A DNA stretch of 64,000 bases from Reticulascus tulasneorum. Taxonomy: Eukaryota > Ascomycota > Sordariomycetes > Glomerellales > Reticulascaceae. A program made the translations under genes and the position numbers. Shown piece by piece: positions 48,587 through 59,941 of the stretch (the stretch's first letter is position 1; each line of letters opens with the position of its first letter). The DNA is taken from NCBI GenBank assembly GCA_001557505.1, contig LSAX01000005.1:3410001-3474000 (forward strand), in the 5' to 3' direction. The notes below the pieces were generated by a model that worked only from the letters and a program-made list of their open reading frames with translations, was not told where the DNA came from and did not search any database.

Positions 48587-51500
48587 ATGATGGATCCGGC
48601 CCTGCCCACCCTCCGCATCGGCGTGGATGTGGGTGGAACGAACACGGACGGCGTCATTCTCGATCCGTCCCGGGTATCCAAACCCGATAGAGGGATATTG
48701 GCATGGCACAAGGCCCCGACCACCAGCAACCCAAGTCTCGGCATTGGCGACGCCATCACGACCATGTTCGAAACCGCCCAGATCAGCCCAAACAAGGTGG
48801 CCAGCGTCACTATTGGCACCACGCACTTCGTCAACGCCGTTGTGGAAAGGGACTCAAGCCGATTGTCCAAGGTGGCTGTCATCCGCCTCTGTGGGCCATT
48901 CTCGAAGCACACGCCGCCGTGCGTCGACTGGCCCAACGACATGAGGGAGTTGATTCTAGGGTATTACGCTCTCGTTAAGGGCGGACTAGAGGTCGACGGG
49001 TATCTTATCTCCGACATCGACGAAGCTGAGATTAGAGCCCAGTGCGCCATCATCAGGGACAAGGGCATCAGAAGCATCGTCGTCAATGGTATCTTTAGTC
49101 CCATCGACACTGTCGAGCGCCAGGAGGAAAGAGCCGCTGAGATTATACGGGCTGAGATCCCCGGCTGCGACGTTGTTTGCTCCAAGGAAGTGGCGAACCT
49201 CGGCTTTCTAGAGCGGGAGAACGCTGCCATCTTGAATGCCTCCATCGTTGCCTTCGCCCGCAAAACGATCCGCTCATTTCAAGAACCGGTCAAGCGCCTC
49301 GGTCTGCGGTGTCCTGTTTTCATCACACAGAACGACGGCACCATCGTCTCAGGGGATGCGGCCGCCAGGCTACCCATCCGGACTTTCTCGAGTGGACCGA
49401 CGAACAGCATGCGAGGCGCGGCGTTTTTAGTTCAAGGAGAAGTCCAAGAGGCCGCGATGGTTGTGGACATCGGAGGGACGACTGCGGATGTTGGGCTGCT
49501 TCTGGCGAATGGCTTTCCGCGGCAGCAGGCGGCTTACAGCGAGCTGGCAGGCGTGAGGATGAACTTTTCTTGTCCCGACATCCGAAGCATTGGCCTGGGT
49601 GGGGGCTCAATCGTCCGGAACGGTGAATCCTTAACGGTCGGGCCAGACAGCGTGGGATACAAGCTCACGAAAGAGGCCATCGTCTTCGGTGGCGATGTGC
49701 TAACAGCCACAGACTGCGCCGTGGCCGCCGAACCTACGCTCGCTATCGGAAAGCCAGAACTCATTACGAACGTGCTATCCAGCGAAGAGTTAATCCGCTT
49801 CCAAGCAGTCGTCAAGCAAAAGTTGGAAAAGGTCATCGATACCATGAAGACGTCGCCTGAGAATGTTCTCGTGCTTCTCGTCGGTGGCGGCGCTATAATC
49901 GCGCCGGATAAACTAAACGGCACGAGCAAGGTGCTCAAGCCGCGGTGGTCTGAAGTTGCCAACGCCATAGGAGCCGCCATTGCGCGGGTTAGTACCGTCG
50001 TTGATACAGTCAGATCAACTGCAGTAGAATCGACGCAAAAGCAGCTCGAAGATGTATGCCAGGAGGCGATAGAAAAGACGGTTGCGGCAGGCGCGTCTCG
50101 CTCGTCAGTGCAGATCGTCGAGAAGGACACGCTTCCGTTACAGGTACGTGCACGATCCAGGTTGCAACTGCACCCAACTAACCTTGATAGTACATCGCCA
50201 ATAAGTCTCGCTTCATCGTGCGCGCGGCTGGTGATTTTGACTACACACGCACGGAATTGGCCAGTGTGCCAGAGCCAGAGGAGCAGGTGGCTAATACTGT
50301 GAGCGACCAGGAGAATTCTATACCTGCACAAGAAGATCCAGTTGCTGCAAAAAAGTCAAGCCCAGACGTGAAGGAGATCGACGTGCTGCACTACCGTCCC
50401 AAAGTCACGAACAGGGTATGGTACATCAGCGAGACAGACGTTGAATGGATTTCGATAGGGTGCTATATTCTTGGCACAGGAGGCGGCGGCTCTCCGTACT
50501 CCCTAAAGATACTGCTGAAGAGAATGATCCGTCGCGGCGCTGTGGTCCGGGTCGTCAATCCCCACGATCTCGCAGACGACGCCAGGGTGGGATGCGGTGG
50601 CGCGGTGGGTTCGCCCACCGTGGCCATTGAAAAGCTCGGGGCCGACGAGATGATGGAGGCCCAGCGTGCGCTATACGAAATGGTTGACCGACCCGCGACG
50701 CACATGATCTCAGTCGAGATTGGCGGCGCAAATGGCTTAATGTCTATGCTGCTCGGTGCCAGCTCGAACATGGATATCCCTGCTGTGGATGGCGACTGGA
50801 TGGGTCGCGCGTACCCGACAAAGTGGCAGACCACGCCAGTCGTCTTCAATGAGCGCTCTCCTATCTGGGCACCCATCGCCATGTCGGACGGCAATGGTAA
50901 CGTGGTTGTGATGCCCTCTGCCAGCTCCGATATGCAAGTAGAGCGTATCCTACGTGCAGCACTAAGCGAAATGGGCTCACAGACAGGTGCGGCCGAGGCA
51001 CCTGTCACGGGCGCCGAGACGAAACGGTGGGCTGTTGAACATACCATCTCACAGTCATGGCGGATCGGACGGGCAGTAGCGCGGGCTCGCAAATACAACC
51101 GTGTCGATCTCGTGGCAGAAACCATTATCGACGAGTGCGGCGGTCCGGAAGGGGCGAAGGTGCTGTGGAAGGGCAAGATCGTGGGCGTGGATCGAGCGCT
51201 CAAGACGGGACATGTCTACGGTGAATGCATCATCGAGGGAGCAGACATCGCAGATGGCGCGGACCCAGACGGGACGCGATTCATAGGGCGGATCAAAATT
51301 CCCTTCAAGAACGAGAACATTTCTGCAGTCAAGATCACAGCGGATGGCGAGGAGGGCGAGGTGCTTGGGATCGTGCCCGACCTTATCTCCGTCATTGATG
51401 CTCAGAATGGAGAGGCAATCGGGACGCCCGAATACCGGTACGGTCTTCTGGTGATTGTCTTGGGAATTGCCGCCAGCGATCGCTGGACTGGGTCAGCAAG

Positions 51501-51615
51501 AGGCATCGAGATTGGTGGGCCAGCAGGGTTTGGGCTCGGACACATGAAGTTCACACCACTGGGTACCTATACCAAGCCGAAGAGCGTGATTGATGAGTTT
51601 GACCGCAGCGAGTAG
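48587..51615 (+). CDS. Hydantoinase/oxoprolinase fused to DUF917 (S-methyl-thiohydantoin desulfurase-like) domain
   Basis: Two exons, 48587-50143 and 50191-51615, give 993 residues; a second ATG lies one codon later. Residues 1-519 form a HyuA-type hydantoinase A/oxoprolinase subunit: RIGVDVGGTNTDGVILD and VTIGTTHFVNAVVER near the N-terminus, FITQNDGTIVSGDAAA in the middle, and the second nucleotide-binding loop MVVDIGGTTADVGLL. The remainder is a DUF917 domain (GCYILGTGGGGSPYSLK, VGCGGAVGSPTV, VEIGGANGLMSML, DRWTGSARGIEIGGP), a family recently linked to thiohydantoin desulfuration. HyuA enzymes open cyclic amides with ATP. The fusion predicts a cytosolic enzyme for hydantoin-like rings, fed by the NCS1 carrier nearby. 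No HyuB partner is visible. Confidence 0.93.
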
Positions 51616-51819
51616 CTTGCTCACCTGACCTGAACATAGATGTTTTAGATCATTAGTTGCTCTGGATCCCGAGCTTTACAGACTAAAACTACTAGAATTA
51701 ACCTTCCTCGAAGGCACACAATAGGCCCGTTCTGAGCGATCATTATACATTGATTCACTTTGAAAAGGGCCTACTCCAGAGCAAGTTGTAGTGCAGTCCA
51801 TCCCCTCTTCCCAGCTTCG

Positions 51820-52610
51820 TCATGGTAGATAGACAGCCATCTCAAATCCGCCGGAATACGGGATCGTGGTTGTCTTGAATCCATTCTCTGGGCTGTGGAG
51901 GTAGTTGAGTAAATCCTTGTAAAGCGGCTTCGCAATAGAAGTGTTATCCACCAAGACGAGTGATCCGCGTCTAAGTTTGGGCTTGATGATCTCAAGCGTT
52001 GGGAGCGCCAAGGGGGTCCATACTATCAAACGTCAGTTAAGAGTGAATCAGTCTTTTCTAGCCACCTACTATCGAGCAGCAGGAGATCAACCTCCTCCGG
52101 CATGCCTTCTCCTACTGCAAGTGTCTCGAGCAGATCGCCGACTCGAAGTTCAATCCACGGCTCCACCTCATCCCCAGCTAACGCCCAGTGCTTCCTGGCC
52201 CTAGCAGCCTTCGTCGGTTCCTTCTCCGTCGCAATAACTTTGCCCGTGGCCTGCACGCCGGTCGCTTTGAGGCTTGCCACATTTTGTCCAACTGCTAGTG
52301 CAAGGTAAATTGTTGATACGCCAAAGCTTGTGCCTGCCTCGACGATGTTTCGCGCGCCAATGCTCCGGGCGAGGAGGTACACGAGTTGACACTTGCCAGC
52401 CTCGAGACTCACGAACTTGTCGCGCATGTGGTCGTCGGCGGCTGCCGACCAGACTGTTCCGGAAAAATAATAACCAAATAGTCGCTGCAGCCAAAATATT
52501 CGCTGTGAAATGGAACGCTCTTGCGCCTCGGATTCGGCGTGAAGACGGGCAAGAAGGTCGCGGACCCGAGAGCTTGCCGCCATGGCAGTTGGGGATGATG
52601 CTGAAGCCAT
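51820..52610 (-). CDS. SAM-dependent O-methyltransferase (class I, family-3-like)
   Basis: Two exons (52610-52070, 52022-51820) give 247 residues. SAM motif I is NIVEAGTSFGVSTIYLA; VIATEKEPTKAARARKHW binds the adenosine side. VDLLLLDIWTPLALP, formed across the intron, is a family hallmark, followed by KLRRGSLVLVDNT. There is no signal peptide. The likely acceptors are small hydroxylated molecules, but the substrate is unknown. The gene is tail-to-tail with the hydantoinase fusion (about 200 nt apart) and in tandem with an SDR, so it may belong to the small tailoring group to the right. Confidence 0.88.
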
Positions 52611-52957
52611 TTAGAACGCACGAGACAAGCAATCACAGGAAGCATCAATCTGAAAAAGAGTAAGGCTATTCGACGTCTTAAATAAATCGGTATCCAATCT
52701 GGATTCTGCGTGCTGCACGGGAACGAAGGGCGTGAAAAGAGAGGGGCATGGCGGGGAAGAGCCTCATTGGCTCCGTGCTCGGAGATCCGAGGAGATGTCC
52801 TCACATCCGAGCCATTGAACAGCTTCGTTGTTTGTTTTGCCGAAATGATGGTGGCGCATTAGGTGGCTGCTTGCATAGCCTCGCAACATGTGACACCGAG
52901 TAAACCATACAGTCAGTCTTTGATATTGTTACATGTATACAAGGTTGGATGTCAATT
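52611..52957. other. Intergenic between O-methyltransferase promoter and SDR 3' end
   Basis: No gene or strong motif is seen. Confidence 0.4.
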
Positions 52958-54198
52958 CTACACGTCCTGTACAGCCTCCAGCCCATTCTTTGCCAGGTGG
53001 TCATTCACTGCAGTCATAGTGTTCCCCCACAAGCCGTTCACCTGCTTCTCGTCCCTAGTCACTGCATGCAGCTGCTCAACATTTCCAAACGGGGCTAGAT
53101 ATTTGCCCTTGTATGCATCGTCCTCACGGACAGCCTTCGCAGTTGAAGCGAAAAGCGACAAAATGGCGCCCTGATCGGTAGAGAGTGCCCGAAGGCTGAC
53201 AAGTGGCCATATGAACGGCCGGAAGATGGAGCGCGCGCCGTCACTGGCGACACCCCCGGGATGGATCAATACGGACAGAACCTTTGAACCCCTCGCGGCG
53301 AGACGACGCTGTAGCTCCTGAGCAAATAACATGTTTGCGACCTTGGATATGGCGTAACGAGGCATGTCGACAACAAAAAAGTGTCTTGCTATTATGCGCC
53401 ATCTCCATGACTCGTACGTTGAGGGATCAGACAAGAAGTCCGGAGAATCGAACTTGAATGTGTAATCTGGTGGGAGCAGCGCGCTGATGATATTGGAGGA
53501 GAGCTATAGTCCCTGTCAGCTCCATGATCCGCGTTGCAACGTGTGGGATCTGGTACCGTCACGATACGCACGTCTGCGTTCTTTTCTCTTGTCGCACTTT
53601 CAAGAAGGGGAAGTAGCCTGAGAGTAAATAAAAAGGGCCCAACGTGACTATAGCATATTAGGCGACGCGAGGATTGTGCGTTGGCTAGGCAAAGAGTTAC
53701 TTGACAGCTATGGACGTCTCCCATCCTGAATCGTTCTGTTTGAAAGTTTCTGCAACCATCGCGGCATTGTTGACTTGGCAGATGTTAGCCTAACCTGGCC
53801 AATAATGGTTCTTGTATTACGTACTGAGTATGTCCAGCTTTTTCTCCTTCATCTTCATCTCATCCACCGCTTGTACGACGTTCCCGAGGTCGTTGAGGTC
53901 GAGCGACAGCCACACGATCTGGTCCTTCTCGATGGACGGATGCGCAGCGCGGATCTCTTGGATAGCCTTAGCTGCTTTGGATTCCGACCTTGCTGTGAGA
54001 TAGACCTTGGCGCCGCGCAGAGCAAGGAATTTAACTGTCGCCGCGCCGATGCCGCCGCTGAGAACGATATTAGCTGAGTCCGAGTCTAGCGCTGAATAGC
54101 ATTGGGGCTCAAGGCCAAACTTACTTCCCACCTGTGACCAGCGCAATCTTACCATGAAGGTCTGGCATATCGACCAGGGGATTCCAGGGTGTCGGCAT
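52958..54198 (-). CDS. Short-chain dehydrogenase/reductase (retinol-dehydrogenase/WWOX-like)
   Basis: Five exons (54198-54125, 54057-53825, 53773-53701, 53647-53557, 53503-52958) give 338 residues. Splice 1 restores the nucleotide loop TGGNGGIG, followed by KVYLTARSESKA, which favours NADP(H). DILINNAAMV is formed across intron 2 (NNAG-type motif), RIVTLSSN supplies the catalytic Ser, and MPRYAISKVAN is the YxxxK pair. The C-terminal part has VLIHPGGVASDG. The substrate is unknown; the group acts on lipid-like or polyketide-like alcohols and ketones. Its start faces the regulator gene about 800 nt away. Confidence 0.9.
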
Positions 54199-54997
54199 GA
54201 CTAGATGTGGAGCAAGGTCTTGTGGCTAGATTATAAAACAAAACGACTTTCGTCTAGATACGAGTTCAGTGATGGCAAAGAAGAAAGATTCAGATGAAAG
54301 CAAGAAGACTGCCCAGGATCCTGTCCATGTCGTGCACCTCAGCCAAGTTATTATAGAAAACGACGCCAGAGACACCACGGACAAGATCAAGCCATCAGGT
54401 AGCTAACACGAAAAGAGCAAATGTGTTGCTTGGCACGGCATTTCCATCTACATGGGCCTCGTTTCATGGAAGCGCAGCGACGGGAACATCATCAACATGG
54501 TCAAATGTTGCCGGCAGCTAACCCGATAAGAGCAAACGCAAGGCTTGGCACGGCAATGACCCACGCGGAACAATCGCTCAGAGAACCCAAGCTTTTCATT
54601 TGCCAAACCCGCTCCGCTGGCTGGCACCGCCTCAGATCCTGACTCGACTCCCGATTCAATCGAAATGTAGCCGCCAAAGTCGTAGTAGACTCCACCACAC
54701 TTTGACCCATTCGGGTGGGGCGTTTCCGTTTTGGGAAAATGCGAGTCTTGGCGTTGAGCGGGGACGGCGTAACCTAGCTGACTAATGGAAACATCCGTTT
54801 GGAGAACACGTCCAGCACTGTTCTTGGGGTCTACGACAAATGGCAGATCACTCGAATTCTCATCACTTGTAGCTTCACGTCGAATCACGGATTGATGAAG
54901 CGACAAAGCTTATGAAATGTTTCTCCACAAGTCCCGCCTGTAGTAACCAAGTAAGGTAGCTCGGAACTCCCCCCCTCTAACACCAGAGAGTGGTGGC
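54199..54997. other. Divergent promoter region of SDR and regulator genes
   Basis: About 0.8 kb. A 152-codon ORF on the minus strand (54448-54906) has no domain marks and is not supported. Confidence 0.45.
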
Positions 54998-56006
54998 ATG
55001 CCTGGCACCATGGCAGCTGCGTCTACGTTTCAATTTGTCCATATCTCTCATCCGGACGAAGCGCCCACAGCCCGAAGAAAGGTCCGCTCCCACGCTGCTC
55101 GAAATATCCCGGCACGTCGGGCAAGGATTGCCACGTATCAGAACCTTGTGAAAGAATCCACAAGAACAGAAGACACCATAAATTCGCCGCCGCTCTTGGT
55201 AACAGACAAGATGGCTGACGCTCAGCCTGACATGTGCCTGGGCCAAGCTGCATTTCTGCGTGCGACACAACCGAGGCCGGGCCCCTCTGCTATTTTCGCC
55301 CGCCGCGTATCTCCGTTCGAGATGCATCTCATCGACCATTGTAGGTTTTCAAAGACATGAAGATGCCTGGAGCGGTGCTAACAGGCGAAAGTCGTCAACT
55401 GTGTAATTTCTGGCGTCGTAGACTGTGTCCCAGACAACGTCAGCGACACAGGACAGTTTCGCCACGATCTGGCTTCTCATTGGCTGCAGATGGCGGCCAT
55501 TGACATTGGCATGCTGGCCTCCCTGTTCATGTCTGCATCTCGCAGCCTCACCACCCGCGGCCATGCAGAGACGTATACACCTCTGGCGCTCCAGTACAGG
55601 GGCGAGTGCATCCGGCTGCTTAACAAGGCCATTTCCGCTGAAGGCGAAGCCATCAGCGACGTGACTGTTACTAAGACCTTGGCCCTTGCGTCCGAAGCCG
55701 TAAGTGCCTTCCTCACGTCTTTAACACAGCACGTGGTAACATTTGCAGATATCTTGTCAGGACCAAGTGGCCATTGTACGGCATTTGGACGCCGTGTCAC
55801 ACATGGTTAAACTACGGCAAAAGAACGCTCGTACCTTCGATGGAGTTGTGGGATCCGTGGCCATGTGGTTCGTGCATGACACTCAGCGAAAGACAAAGTC
55901 GTTTGTGGCACCACACTGTCTTGATTCGACTGGCAGCTACATTCCCCAGGGCCCAGATCCTACGGAGCGTGAAGAAACTTCCTCGCTTGTATTTACAACA
56001 GTTTAG
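54998..56006 (+). CDS. Fungal transcription factor-like protein lacking a zinc cluster
   Basis: Three exons (54998-55340, 55392-55699, 55749-56006) give 302 residues. The start reads FQFVHISHPDEAPTARRKVR, with a basic RKVRSHAARN stretch, a known opening of fungal regulator-like proteins that carry the fungal-specific (DUF3468-type) domain but no Zn2Cys6 motif. Splice 1 gives HLIDHFVNCVI, and splice 2 gives SEAISCQDQVAIVRHLD with HMVKLR, both fitting that domain. The C-terminus is short for the group, so it may be truncated. It could regulate the neighbouring SDR, O-methyltransferase and FAD oxidase. Its stop overlaps the stop of the convergent FAD oxidase gene. Confidence 0.72.
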
Positions 56007-57598
56007 CTACTCTCACCGCCCTTCGCAGGCCGAATGGACTGCGGGAAATAGAACAACTCGTGCGGATCCATCACCGCCTTGATCGCCTGGAGCCGTGGGA
56101 GACTGCTTCCATAGTATTGCTCCTGCGCCTCCTGTTGACTGAGCTGCGTGTCTGCGTAGTTGCTGTAACGCCCCCACTCACCCGGCTTCAGTGTGTTCGT
56201 TATGCTCGACATGAACTTCTGGAGGAATGCAAATCCATCAGGAGGGTATGCGCCCGCAAAGATGATGTTGGCTAACTGAAAGAGCAGCAGCTTGTCACGG
56301 TGCGCGTACGAGGTCGATGAAGTAGGGACCTTGGATATGCCCGAGTTCTTCCCACCGTGCATGTCCATCTGGACATACCAGGCCCGAGATGGGTCCGCCG
56401 AGAACCAATGGTCGACAAAGCAAGCAAATCCGGCTCTCGGGACCTTGGTCGTCGCCAAGCTTGACGCGTAAAAGTTGTCATGCTACACGGGTCGGTCAAT
56501 TCAGTACTTTGTGAGGTGCAAGAGACTCACCATGGAATATGGCGTCGTCTGGTTTAGCGCCTGCCCAAACGCGTAGAATTCCAACTGCTCCAGCCATCCC
56601 ACTGTTTCAATCGTGGTGTAGTTCAGTGTCACCCGCTCCGCAAGGGGGGCAAACGCTGCCTTCGCCCCCATCTCGTCGCCGAAGAACAGAACTTCCAAGT
56701 AACCCGCGCGTTGTCCCCCGAAGGCCCCCACGAAGAGACGGAAGTTGAGCTCGGCGGGCATCGCGTCCTCTGCAAAGTCCTGCAGCGCCGCCATCGTGCC
56801 GACGGCGGTGTCTGGGTCGACAGTGAAGCCGGGACCGAGCTCGACTGTCAGGTATGTCACTTGTTCCGGTGCCGCAAAGGTTTTGAAGCGCCATTCGACC
56901 ACAATGCCGAAGGATGAGCCGGCGCCGCGGAGTGCCCAGAAGAGATCGGCATGTTCGGTCTCAGAGCTTTGCACAATACTTCCATTGGCGATCACGACCG
57001 TCGCGCCGATGACCCAGTCGAGCGCCAGGCCATGTAGATGGGATGAGAAGCCAAATCCACCGTGAAGCACGTGGCCGCTTATACCGACCCTTTCAGCGAG
57101 TTAGTGCCATTTGCATTGGATCAACAGCACTACGTACCCTGGGCATGTCCCGTGAGAAATGGCTCGTCGTCCTTGTTCGTACAGCTCAACCGCCACATGA
57201 CCGATCCTTGCACCTGGTTGAATGGTGGCCGTATCGTCGTCGTGAAGGGTTACGTCAAACATCTCATCTAGCTGGATAACAAGATGACCGTCCTCGCCAC
57301 CTAGTCCGAAGGAGGCATAGCTGTGGCCGCCACTCTTCGCTGTCACCTTGAGGCCGTATTGGGCCGCGCATCGAACGGCTTCCTGCACGTGAACCACTTC
57401 CGTGGCAACAATGAGAGCGGCAGGCGTGTATGGAACTCTCAGGTTGAACGGCGCCACCTTTTCATTCCAGAGGGAGGACTCGGGTATGGCGACGGGGACC
57501 GCGGCGGTAGCAAGACAGTCGATCACATTTGCATTTTCTTCAGCCAGGGAGGTCCATGAGAGAAGACCCAGCAACAACGTCAAAGCAAGGAGATGCAT
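56003..57598 (-). CDS. Secreted FAD-linked oxidase, berberine bridge enzyme-like
   Basis: Three exons (57598-57138, 57089-56531, 56482-56003) give 499 residues. A signal peptide (MHLLALTLLLGLLSWTSLA) precedes a PCMH-type FAD domain. His92 in KSGGHSYASF and Cys152 in HGTCPGVGISGH match the two residues that bind FAD covalently in bicovalent berberine-bridge enzymes; intron 1 splits just after Cys-Pro. RGAGSSFGIVVEWRF and a C-terminal YYGSSLPRLQAIK...DPHELFYFPQSI (BBE element) complete the family. Such enzymes carry out oxidative ring closures or oxidise sugars and specialised metabolites. The TAA at 56005-56003 overlaps the TAG of the facing regulator gene. Confidence 0.93.
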
Positions 57599-59302
57599 AA
57601 CTGCGGAAGAATTGTATTGTTCGTTAATTTCAGATCTGAACGAGATATCATAGAATCACGGGATACTGGCCGAATATCTACTTATCAAGAGCCACGCCCA
57701 GACCAATATGCCTACAGGTTTGCCCATGGCAAGGCAGAATCCGGCAATGCACTGAACTACCCTGGCCTGAATTCGATTTTTGACAAGAGTTCGACGCTAT
57801 CTTCTGTCGCGGCTAAATGCACTATAGAACAGGGTTTAGTGGGTGAATTAGGGAGCGTACGGGACCCAAGACAACCCTGCCGCTCCCAATTAGTCTCATA
57901 GCTCTTGTAAAAAGGACGGCGGCTTAATTGACACAAAGGAATGCCGCTAGTCAGCTTTAAGCTTCATCTCCCGAGCCGCGCTGGGGTGGCTCGGCGAAAT
58001 TTCGTTGCATACCAGTTCTACCTACCTAGGGCATGGAGGTCGTTGGAATAGCAGGCACTGCATCTAATATCACGCAAAAGTAATCGGATAACTAGTATGA
58101 AGCTCAACTATGTTTGATTGGATTTGGAACTGCTGTAGCTATCTTGGAAGACATTGAGGGTCGTATCCGCATGGTTGTGAGAACATTGTCTATCTTCATA
58201 CTTCTCGAACCATGGTGGCTGTGCCTAGATGCTAAAGAAGATGTGAGTAGAGAATGGGAGCGGACACCGGCTCTCTACGTGCACCTTTAAGAATGCCATA
58301 TTTGCCCTTTGCAGGTATGTACGGGTTAACGGGCCGTATTAGTGCGCGGGGATACTGATTCACTGCCAGGATTGATGTCTCAACCCTTTCCCGAGTCCAA
58401 TTGCCGTTGCGGGGCTGGTATACGACTCCTGTCACTGGAACTACATTTGGTGCTGCTCTGTTTATCAAGTTGTACCAGTCTCTAATCCACATGAATCACC
58501 AAGCCGAGTAAGACCTAACTGGTTCTCACGGGCTGGTGAATTTGGCTGCCTTATGTAACTCCTCGGCTCACAGCTGAACTCTAGACACTCGAACTAGTAG
58601 TGCTCGTGTTTCTTCTCTTTCTCGCCCAAATGAGTGGCTCATGGCAGATGTTTTAGGCTCCTATGACTGCAAAATGTGCGTCCTAGGTTGCCTGGTATAC
58701 ATGTTTTACGGGGGCAACCCAAAGATGTAAACCAGATAATGGGACAATGTTCAAGTATTCTTTAAATTTCACCCGCATATCTTCTGGCGTTAATTCTTTT
58801 CTTGACTGTTACCTGAGTAGCGCCTTAGTACGGTGTGGTGGTGTCCGTGACTGGCTGGCGAGGGATTCATCGTCCAGTACCGGTCTAGCAATACGTAAGG
58901 TGTTTCCAGTAGTCTCAGGTTAAGTATGCTACAACTCGGCCAGTCTCATTTCACCATTGCCTACATATCGTTACGGGGTTTGCAATTGTCTTAAAGAGGA
59001 TTTGCATGTGGCGGAGAATTGCGAGCTGCTCTCCAACTTGGCAAAGGACTTACCCAACTCAATCGCCCAGTCTGGCGAGACAGTTTAATTGACAAGTCTC
59101 ATTGCACCACCGCTTACCCTCGATAAGATCCAATATAATATCTTCAACCAAATATCCCAGACTCACAGTCCGAAAAGAAGTATAAATTAAGACTACAGCC
59201 ATCAATTTATAGTTACGTTTCAGCACCCATCAACAATTCCACCAGACGTCTTACATCCATCATACAATCCCACCACAGAAGAAAACGACACTACCGAGCA
59301 AA
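57599..59302. other. Gene-poor stretch: promoters of FAD oxidase and PUD-like genes
   Basis: About 1.7 kb. A TATA-like TATAAATTA at 59181-59189 lies about 120 nt upstream of the PUD-like start. No gene is supported. Confidence 0.5.
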
Positions 59303-59941
59303 ATGCAAAAGAAACTCTTTTTTTCTTTCTTTCTCGCACTTGTGGAAGTTGCCACAGCAGCAACCAAACGCAAGGCATCTGTCACGGTGCGCAATAACAC
59401 CCCGCAACCGCTTGTCGGCGTGTCGGTCATTCACAAGTACAGCGATAACTACAAGAACCAACAGCAATGGGGAATCATTCAACCCGGATCTCTCGGATCA
59501 GAGCGCTTGACGGCCGAGTACAACACTGGTATCTTCACCACTGGTCGAGACTGGTGGTTCGTGTCCTGGTATAGCCCAGATATGGAGACGCTCTACTACT
59601 CCGACCCAAATAACTTCCGTGGCATCATCGACAAACTGGAGAGCATTGCACCGGACGCCATCGCTGCTGCCGCCGGTGCCATTGCCGCCTTACCCGCTAG
59701 TTTGAGCGGTCCGGGAGCGGTGGCTGCGGCGATTGCGGCGGCCGTGGCCGCCAAAACAACTACATCGGCTCTTTTTAATTCGGAGAGCACAGCAGGTTTT
59801 AAACAGCACATTCTTAGGGAGGAGGATGAGAACGCGCTTACCGAAATCATTATTAATGAGGACTATACCATTACGTTCAAGTCAAATTCGGGCAACTCGG
59901 ACACAGTCACATCCTCGAAGCCTGCGCCCGGTAAAAAGTAG
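59303..59941 (+). CDS. Secreted PUD-like protein (up-regulated-in-Daf-2 domain)
   Basis: A single exon of 212 residues. The N-terminus is a signal peptide (MQKKLFFSFFLALVEVATAA). The domain begins VTVRNNTPQPLVGVSVIHKY and continues with SDNYKNQQQWG, TAEYNTGIFTTGRDWWFVSW and METLYYSDPNNFR, a pattern I recall from the PUD1/2-type beta-sandwich family first seen in nematodes and now known in fungi. An Ala-rich hydrophobic stretch (about 115-150) could be a membrane-active or flexible segment. A short lysine tail ends the protein. The role in fungi is unknown. Confidence 0.7.
   Translation: MQKKLFFSFFLALVEVATAATKRKASVTVRNNTPQPLVGVSVIHKYSDNYKNQQQWGIIQPGSLGSERLTAEYNTGIFTTGRDWWFVSWYSPDMETLYYSDPNNFRGIIDKLESIAPDAIAAAAGAIAALPASLSGPGAVAAAIAAAVAAKTTTSALFNSESTAGFKQHILREEDENALTEIIINEDYTITFKSNSGNSDTVTSSKPAPGKK

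Noticed and set aside
49534..51203. Two long minus-strand ORFs (265 and 246 codons)
   Set aside because: They mirror the GC-rich hydantoinase/DUF917 coding strand and show no domain of their own.
54448..54906. 152-codon minus-strand ORF
   Set aside because: No domain, signal or splice support; it lies in a divergent promoter region.
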